Part shown: positions 60,201 to 64,000 of the stretch, piece by piece
Layout: each line of letters begins with the position of its first letter
How positions within the stretch are numbered: the stretch's first letter is position 1
Source: Mytilus trossulus
Taxonomy: Eukaryota > Mollusca > Bivalvia > Mytilida > Mytilidae
Assembly: GCF_036588685.1 (NCBI RefSeq)
Contig: NC_086380.1
Location: 34,734,692 to 34,798,691 of the forward strand
Direction of reading: 5' to 3'
Length of the DNA stretch: 64,000 nt
Position numbers and translations under genes: made by a program
Notes under the pieces: generated by a model
The model's database searches: none
What the model saw: the letters and a program-made list of their open reading frames with translations, nothing else
What the model was told of the DNA's origin: nothing

Positions 60201-63176
60201 ATGTATCATGTTTTTTGATAGATTGCATTGAGGATTCATAAAAAATTTTTAACGTCGATTTAAAAAAATGTTCAGAATTACCTTTTGCCAGGATGACCCT
60301 ATTCCCCTCTTCCATGTTGAACTGATAGAGTTCTGGCAAACAACTGATGCCAAAAAAGTCTGCAAAAAAAGAATAAAAAAATTTGAAAAGAAATAATGTA
60401 AATTGTCTAAATAAAACTTTTCAACCTTAGAATAAATGTCATGTGGAGTCAATGGCTTTGACACAGTAACATAACAGTACAAAATTAATAATGTTTAACT
60501 TAACATGCTTATAAGTATAATGATAGCTGTAACATAATCTTTTTATATAAACTCTAATTTGTTGATTGTCTGAATTTGGTCCAGATTGGGTAAATTCTAT
60601 AGCACTGGTCATTGATAAATCTTTATGAAGTCATTTGCTATGTTCTCATGACCTCCCAAATTAGTCTCATTGACTAGTTTGTACTATTTTGCGCCTGTCC
60701 CAAGTCAGGAGCCTCTGGCCTTTGTTAGTCTTGTATGATTTTTAATTTTAGTTTCTTGTGTATAATTCAGAGTTTAGTATGACGTTCATTATCACTGTAC
60801 TAGTATACATATTTTTTAGGGGCCAGCTGAAGGACAACTAAGGGTGCAGGAATTCTCGCTACATTGAAGACCTATTGGTGGACTTCGGCTGTTGTCTGCT
60901 CTGTGGTCGGGTTGTTGTCGCTTTGACACATTCACCATTTCCTTTCTCAATTTTAACTTGAGCAACATAACAGGTGTCACATGTGGAGCAGAATCTGCTC
61001 ACCTTTCCTGAGCACTTGAGATCACATCACCCCTGGTTTTTGGTGGGGTTTGTGTTGCTCAGTCTATATTTTTCTATTTTGTTATTTTGTGTACTCTCTT
61101 GTTTGTCTCCAGGCCTTGCGGTCATAAAACTTTCGAGTCAGTTTTTGTACTTGTACTAAATGAGCAACCAATCAAAATGCTGGATTTCATTTTTCGAGCA
61201 TGATTTTTGTGCTCCAAGCACTGAGCAAAGTTTTATGCCTTCAACCCCAGGTCTTTTTCTTTTTGTTTTGCCATGGCATTGCCAGTTTGTTTCAGTTTGA
61301 AAGTCTCTTTGGTCTCTGTCGACTCTTTTTTGCTTTTGTATGCATTTAAATAATTTTAGAAATAATTTATACATCTAATAGGTTTTTGAACTGGAAATCA
61401 ACAAAACGTACATTGTAAGAACATGTTTTGGATGCATATATGTGAGAAAAATTAAACATTCTTAAGATCATTGGGATCCAGTTTGCAATAATAATTTGTT
61501 AACAATAGAAAATTTGTCACATTCTACATTCCCATTAAAAGGGAATCAATATAAAACCCCATATATGAAAGATGTTAAGTCGAAACTCAATCTGTGTTGA
61601 GTAGTTTGGTTATGTACAAAAATAGAATTATTAAATGAATGTAATAAAATTGAGAATGGAAATGGGGAATGTGTCAAAGAGACAACAACCCGACTATAGA
61701 GCAGACAACAGCAGAAGGTCACCAACAGGTCTTCAATGCAGCGAGAAATTCCCGTACCTGGAGGCGTCCTTCAGCTTGTCCCTGTTTATTTTAATGCACC
61801 CCATCAGTATAGAACTTTGACTACATGATTATCTAAGGTTGTACTTGCTAATGCCATAGTTATTTATGTTACCTGATTATCAGCAGAGGCTGCCATCTGC
61901 ATACTTGTCATATTACTCCATGTAGGTGATCTCCTCTCAGCAATCATCATGGCTTTAATAGGATCTCTAGAATGACATTCGTCTAGTACGTCTGATGCTA
62001 ATTCATCAAACTCTCTGTAAGAAAATAAAAAGATGAGAATTGTTAACATGTCTGCAAAAGTGAGATAGAGAAAAGCAAATCTTATGGGGACAAGGAAATA
62101 ATTGACGAAAAGAAAGACATCACTCGAGCTCAAAACCTGAATTTGAATTGCAATAATCTAAACTTGCATTTTGAGAATTTTTATATGAATTAAACAGAAT
62201 TTTTCTCAATATCGCAAAAATTAAAATTGCATTTTTGTCTAAAATGACAATTACGTAGTTATAAATTTCTAAATTCACAGTAACACTTGAACCCGACAAA
62301 TAACTATAAAAATAGAAAAAGGTAGGCAGAGTATAAAAATGTTAATAATTTGTTTGGATTAAATATAGAGTGGGGTGCCCATTTTTCGCCACATCTTTCA
62401 ATGTTTTCTACAGTTTATGGTCAGGTCTAAATGTTTTTGAAGTATACTGATATTTCTATATGAAGATAACTTCAAATGCAAAATATTCTTAAGCTTGAAA
62501 ATGTGTTTGTTTGAAAAAAATCATGTTAAAAGTTAGATTAAAGGGTGCTTGAAATTTACGGATATTTTGTCAATGGGGGACACATATTCGCCGTTTTTAC
62601 ACATCTATTTAAAACCAAATAACCGCAGCTTTTAACAATTTTTATCAAATCAATTGCATTATAGATGAATAACAGACTTTTCAAAGGTGTAAAGAATTCA
62701 AAATTAGGGCATTCAGTCAAATATTTACTTAGAAATACTTCTTTGAAATCATATTTTTTATTCAGGAAATTGTCCGAAAATCGTTGTCCGTTTTTTATTC
62801 ATTTTCGGTAGGAGCCGCAATTTTGTTTCAGTTTAAAAAAATATCATATTTGTTATAAAAATATAATTTACCAGTACATTTCTTCCATTTCAGCCATCCT
62901 TTGAAGTTTTTACACCTCAAAATCCTAAAACGGAGAAATTGTGTCCCCGGCGAAAATGAGCACCCCACTCTACCCTTACTGACATTGACCTATTGTCTAT
63001 GTCAAGTAGAAAATGTAATTTCTACTACTTACTCTTTATAAGCTAAGACTTTATTTTTGACAGACAACTCATTTCTGTGTATATATTTGGCTAAGGAGAA
63101 ATGTATTCTGGAAGCTGCTACTGTACTAGTCACTGGTTCACCTCCCATCTTTAATGCAAAATTGGCCATCTGCTGT
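44663..63176 (-). CDS. TRPM-like: TRPM-family cation channel, 3' part (twelve exons, 5' end outside window)
   Basis: Exons, 5' to 3' on the minus strand: 63176-63033, 62014-61873, 60359-60282, 59667-59527, 58081-57950, 56831-56586, 55275-55101, 54885-54665, 53725-53550, 50506-50374, 49296-49122 and 45223-44663, about 770 residues. All junction phases agree except 55101/54885. The domains seen are the end of the TRPM homology region (EEFDELASDVLDECHSRD), S1 (LMYLVFLVLFTYFVLV), S2, S3, S4 (FYIRVLEVYTVNSRLGPKM), S5 (VSYGVVSQGL), pore helix and filter region (FPYWQFYGELFLEEID), S6 (GNVLLLNLLIAIF), the TRP helix (RIWKYQMYMLVMEFD) and a likely coiled coil. The FYGE filter resembles the TRPM1/3/6/7 group more than FGQ-type TRPM2/4/5/8. 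The tail has no kinase or NUDT9-like domain. The channel should sit in the plasma or an intracellular membrane and pass cations. Confidence 0.9.
45400..45503 (-). repeat. tRNA-derived SINE head, second copy of the 3590 family (TRPM last intron)
   Basis: The minus strand reads ggcctttttggctgagtggt with a ctaaa follow-up, like a Leu/Ser tRNA 5' half, and ends in the same gtgcactcgact edge as the copy at 3590-3686. Its B box is more decayed. Confidence 0.5.
45532..46830 (-). mobile_element. CTAG-ended repeat F6, copy 2, with two internal units (TRPM last intron)
   Basis: On the plus strand it starts ctagaggctctaaagagcct and ends cttcgggccaggtgagcta. Two ~490 bp units are present (units end near 46240 and 46745 with gaagatttttgt or gaagatttttct). 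The frames at 46025-46213 and 46494-46706 are the same unit-encoded frame as at 39421. Confidence 0.8.
47105..47440 (+). repeat. Dispersed repeat F3, copy 2 (TRPM last intron)
   Basis: It matches 118-430 in the same order of landmarks, including gaaatcttttgacagcttct and aaatttggaaggggtataac. Confidence 0.7.
47600..47905 (+). repeat. Dispersed repeat F2, copy 1
   Basis: The landmarks are ttggagcctgtcccaagtca, gtgttagtcttgtatgattt, cactaaactagtacacattt and ggttgttgtctctttgacat. Other copies lie at 60675-60955, 61640-61790 (minus) and a fragment at 55945-56010. Confidence 0.8.
47935..48809 (-). mobile_element. Decayed Tc1/mariner-like transposon (TRPM last intron)
   Basis: Termini are inverted: ctgaacgactttagacttta followed by gaaacgcaacac on the left, and gtgttgcgtttctaaagtcg followed by ttcag on the right, with TA flanks. 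The minus-strand translation of about 48090-48450 gives broken Tc1-like phrases (GHQ.TDQGVVTTKRQ; ATSTANQIAK) resembling the N-terminal HTH region of Tc1-like transposases, with many stops. The DDE domain is missing, so it is a truncated relic. Confidence 0.65.
48810..48906 (+). repeat. Degenerate interstitial telomere-like (TTAGGG)n tract
   Basis: It contains gttagggttaggttttaggg and gtaagggttaggtatgggtt, with many TTAGG or TTAGGG units among imperfect ones, in under 100 bp. It lies directly beside the right end of the Tc1-like relic. Confidence 0.7.
49122..49296 (-). CDS. TRPM-like: TRPM exon (C-terminal helical region 2)
   Basis: It encodes IDELYKMIKEDFLDDDPAAT, then ETLYRPKTVGEATLHRQLSK. 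The beginning continues a helix from the previous exon, as in a coiled coil. The rest is not recognised. Acceptor tttttacag; donor ttg|gtaata. Confidence 0.7.
49866..50081. mobile_element. MITE-like palindromic unit (TRPM intron)
   Basis: The left end ctgtaaattctgcaattatt and the right end aataatttctgaatctacag are inverted, with attgcgaaaaatgcaat and aatcgcaataattt phrases inside. It is probably one of the ctgtgaattc-type MITEs scattered here. Confidence 0.5.
50374..50506 (-). CDS. TRPM-like: TRPM exon (C-terminal helical region 1)
   Basis: It encodes RQYGSRHLEYLQLFEKEQLS and then NYLRKKKADAKSST, a charged helical stretch where TRPM channels carry their coiled-coil region. Phases match both neighbours (acceptor attttcag; donor aaaag|gtatgg). 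Confidence 0.75.
50560..50695 (+). repeat. Truncated fragment of CTAG-ended repeat F6
   Basis: It shows gagctactctcatcacttgg, gtcgtctg and aatcttctccttataaactt, the left-edge phrases of F6 with heavy decay. It lacks the other end. Confidence 0.55.
51181..51325. mobile_element. MITE with GGCGGATCC termini, copy 2 (TRPM intron)
   Basis: It starts ggcggatccagaacttttcc and ends cctggatccgcc. The G- and C-rich tracts and gactgacctaag relate it to 3806-3955 in inverted orientation. Confidence 0.8.
52335..52610 (+). repeat. Dispersed repeat F1, fullest copy (TRPM intron)
   Basis: The landmarks are ttcagtggttgttgtttgtt, tcgtttgaattgttttaaca, aaacagtgacctatagttat and tctcattggcaatcatacca. The minus-strand 93-residue frame overlapping it is spurious. 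Confidence 0.75.
53550..53725 (-). CDS. TRPM-like: TRPM exon (TRP helix)
   Basis: It encodes NVFQEVEVNSNRIWKYQMYM, then LVMEFDTKASLVPPLSIFIH. The W-K-Y/F-Q-x-Y and L-x-P-P patterns are the TRPM TRP domain. Acceptor acctttcag; donor aaag|gtattt. Confidence 0.9.
54665..54885 (-). CDS. TRPM-like: TRPM exon (outer pore and S6)
   Basis: It encodes an extracellular loop with several cysteines and possible N-glycosylation sites (VKNTTFCFVDDEQC, LLNTTGG), then S6, LVPVFLAAYLMIGNVLLLNL followed by LIAIF. The 3' donor ttcag|gtaaaa is clear. The 5' edge is uncertain: attgag at 54886-54891 or aaaag ending at 54872. Confidence 0.8.
55101..55275 (-). CDS. TRPM-like: TRPM exon (S5 and pore helix)
   Basis: It encodes MLELVMFILVLSIFLVSYGV, then DWKILRDVIYFPYWQFYGEL and FLEEID. 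The donor gatg|gtacgt gives phase 1. An alternative gatggtac|gttata ends at 55097 in phase 2. The next exon's phase fits neither the first donor nor its own first acceptor cleanly (see findings). Confidence 0.85.
55380..56560. other. TRPM intron between S4 and S5 exons
   Basis: It holds a C tract at about 55399-55410, a fragment of repeat F2 at 55945-56010 (gtcgggttgttgtctctttg) and AT-rich DNA. No exon is seen. Confidence 0.45.
56586..56831 (-). CDS. TRPM-like: TRPM exon (S3-S4)
   Basis: It encodes 82 residues with IRDWFGLLKFLDIGNCVLAV (S3) and SIFCINAVVFYIRVLEVYTV, then NSRLGPKMVMIKKM (S4 and S4-S5 linker). The phrase GPK is a TRPM hallmark here. Acceptor tttgtttcag; donor atg|gtatgt. Confidence 0.9.
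56985..57155 (+). repeat. Dispersed repeat F1 copy (TRPM intron)
   Basis: The landmarks are agtagttgtcgtttgttttt, tagattagaccattggtg and ccctttatagcttgttgttt. Confidence 0.7.
57597..57877. mobile_element. F9 element with TTAGGTGGTACC termini (TRPM intron)
   Basis: Its ends are ttaggtggtacctaacact and agtgttgggtaccaccttaa. Part of it (tcagctaaacgttttaattt through ttctcaatgatcaaaatt) matches the inverse of 26676-26748 plus 27966-28005. It is therefore the uninterrupted relative of the site hit by the hAT-like element. Confidence 0.75.
57950..58081 (-). CDS. TRPM-like: TRPM exon (S1-S2)
   Basis: It encodes LMYLVFLVLFTYFVLVEF (S1) and EVVCIIWIFTFIIDNVYT (S2). The acceptor is tttgtttttcag and the donor act|gtaagt. 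Degenerate copies of this acceptor and the first ~35 nt lie upstream at 58950-59165. Confidence 0.85.
58179..58944 (-). mobile_element. CTAG-ended repeat F6, copy 3, short form (TRPM intron)
   Basis: On the plus strand it starts ctagaggctctcaagagcct and ends tttcaggtcaggtgagcta. It has only about one and a half internal units. It sits between the S1-S2 exon and the upstream array of degenerate acceptor copies. Confidence 0.8.
58950..59165 (-). repeat. Degenerate tandem copies of the TRPM S1-exon acceptor junction
   Basis: On the minus strand, units of about 50-58 bp end in tttttcag, ttttcag or gtttcag and continue as ttgatgtatttaaagtttct or tttatgttattttaatg. The true junction is tttgtttttcag|ttgatgtatttggtatttct. 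The copy at about 59070-59125 translates as VFQLMYLKFLVVFTFF, close to the real FQLMYLVFLVLFTYF. About four units are recognisable. Confidence 0.75.
59165..59280 (+). repeat. Dispersed repeat F4, partial copy 3 (TRPM intron)
   Basis: The landmarks are aaaaatactgaacctagaga, atttggaaagtccataatca and aataacaaaacacatcaaa. Confidence 0.65.
59527..59667 (-). CDS. TRPM-like: TRPM exon (pre-S1)
   Basis: It encodes VFLVSLFPFLAATPLLDIDK and then FLTSPIAKFTYHS. The motif F..F..SPI.KF is typical before S1 in TRPM. Donor tcc|gtaagt; acceptor attatacag. Confidence 0.85.
59870..59940 (-). repeat. Dispersed repeat F1, end fragment
   Basis: The plus strand reads aaaaagatgtggtatgaaag followed by ccaatgagacaactctcc, the inverse of the right edge of F1. 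Confidence 0.65.
60282..60359 (-). CDS. TRPM-like: TRPM exon (78 nt)
   Basis: It encodes 26 residues, TFLASVVCQNSISSTWKRGI and GSSWQK. Family members have a similar short segment ending in W.G before the pre-S1 region. The acceptor is tttttttgcag and the donor aaaag|gtaatt, both phase 0. Confidence 0.8.
60675..60955 (+). repeat. Dispersed repeat F2, copy 2 (TRPM intron)
   Basis: The landmarks are gcgcctgtcccaagtcagga, tgttagtcttgtatgatttt, cactgtactagtatacatat and gggttgttgtcgctttgaca. Confidence 0.8.
61640..61790 (-). repeat. Dispersed repeat F2, copy 3 (inverted)
   Basis: The plus strand reads gagaatggaaatggggaatg, aaagagacaacaacccgact and cggaggcgt-like caccaacaggtcttcaatgc phrases. This is the inverse of the F2 right edge. 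It ends about 80 nt before the TRPM exon donor at 61873. Confidence 0.8.
61873..62014 (-). CDS. TRPM-like: TRPM exon (MHR4-like)
   Basis: It encodes EEFDELASDVLDECHSRDPI, then AERRSPTWSNMTSMQMAASA and DNQ. This fits the conserved TRPM stretch before S1. The acceptor is ttcttacag and the donor cag|gtaaca. The 5' phase of 1 nt matches the previous exon. Confidence 0.85.
62368..62970. mobile_element. 603 bp TIR element with TA flanks (TRPM intron)
   Basis: The left end gagtggggtgcccatttttc and the right end cgaaaatgagcaccccactc are inverted, with TA on both sides. No frame is seen inside. The right end lies about 60 bp from the TRPM exon at 63033. Confidence 0.8.
63033..63176 (-). CDS. TRPM-like: TRPM exon (first in window)
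   Basis: The acceptor is attttcag and the donor aaga|gtaagt. It encodes QQMANFALKMGGEPVTSTVA and on to KNKVLAYK. A leading base completes an upstream codon, so further exons lie beyond the window or in unread intron. It corresponds to the region just before the conserved F-x-x-x-A segment of TRPM. Confidence 0.75.
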
Positions 63177-63704
63177 CTGAAAATAATACAAAACCTATGA
63201 AATATCTTTGTCATTCAATGCAAAAAAAAACACCATAAAACCCTAAAAGAAACTCTACTCATTCTGACATGAGTATGGTTATAATCAGCCTATGCATTTT
63301 TTTATTAGTGGGAAAAGACATCACTCTTTGAGATATATTTTTTGTTGCATGATTATCATTTAATAACAAATGTCTAGGGATTCTTTAAGGTTGAACAATT
63401 TGAACAGCACAGTTGCATGATTCAATGTTTCCATCTTTCCAATGAAAACAATTGAAAGATGAATAAAAAATGCTGATTCAAAGGTATATTCAACCTGTAT
63501 GTTATTCAGATAGTAAAATTCAAATTTTAAGTTAAAATAAAATGACAATACTTTAACTTAGGATTTTCTACCCCTTTGACTAGATTACCAGACTGTATTG
63601 GCAAACCCATTTTGAAATTTTTGGTCCTTAATGCTTTTCAACTTTGTACTTGATTTTGCCTTTAAACCTTTTAGTTTGTTTAGATATTAATAATTTCTTT
63701 TTTG

Positions 63705-64000
63705 ATGCCTGAACCAATAGACCACTTTCGAGGTCATCCGTCACTGGAAAAAACTCGTCAATTATACGCGCCTTTATCACCGTCATTTGTGCGTTTAGGG
63801 GCGTCGTCACTTCCCTTCCAATGTTGAGCGAGTGGTTGGAAAACTATAATTCTATATTATACGAATTATTCGGCAAATTGATTTCTCAAAATTGACAATC
63901 AACACTGCTGTCATTAGGGAATTGTCAGTAAGTACCTACAGAGCAACCATTATTTCTAGTTTATCCTGCACAAAGACGATCACTAAGACGCTTGATGAAC
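63705..64000 (+). repeat. Dispersed repeat F8, copy 2 (reaches window end)
   Basis: It matches 14790-15065. Its left part adds an inverted phrase, tagaccactttcgaggtcatc, whose complement-like form aaagtggtctatt lies at about 15160 near copy 1. The minus-strand 60-residue frame at 63628-63810 overlaps it and is unsupported. Confidence 0.7.

Overview
The window is AT-rich, intron-rich and packed with repeats, so it is nuclear DNA of an animal. Several interspersed repeats look like those I know from marine mussels. Together with the gene content, this suggests a bivalve, probably Mytilus or a close relative; the genus is an inference.

Three host genes can be supported. (1) About 5.0-6.2 kb, minus strand: a small two-exon four-helix membrane protein of the TMEM35/DoxX-like type. 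(2) 13.66-33.95 kb, plus strand: a complete ten-exon gene for a TRF (TERF1/TERF2-type) telomere-binding protein. It has an N-terminal TRFH dimerisation domain and a C-terminal telobox Myb domain, about 405 residues in all. (3) 63.2-44.66 kb, minus strand: the 3' part of a TRPM-family cation channel. Twelve exons cover the end of the cytosolic N-region, S1-S6 with the pore, the TRP helix, a probable coiled coil and a charged tail. The 5' part lies beyond the window. TERF and TRPM are convergent, with about 10.7 kb of repeats between their stop codons. The TMEM35-like gene and TERF are divergent.

Most of the rest is transposable-element debris: a decayed non-LTR retrotransposon 3' end (0.7-1.8 kb), tRNA-headed SINE-like units, many foldback/MITE elements (some with readable target duplications), a 2.7 kb TA-flanked TIR element and a 1.2 kb hAT-like insertion (both in TERF introns), a decayed Tc1-like element (47.9-48.8 kb), and three copies of a large element ending in CTAG with different numbers of internal tandem units.

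The most unusual structures are two tandem arrays built from splice junctions. In TERF, the last 30 nt of exon 4 plus its 5' splice site are repeated about 23 times as a 52 bp unit. In TRPM, degenerate copies of the 3' splice site and start of the S1 exon lie upstream of the true exon, and the array is interrupted by a CTAG-ended repeat. I saw no prokaryotic or viral genes, CRISPR array or rRNA. All exon models were read by eye from splice signals, phase and family similarity.
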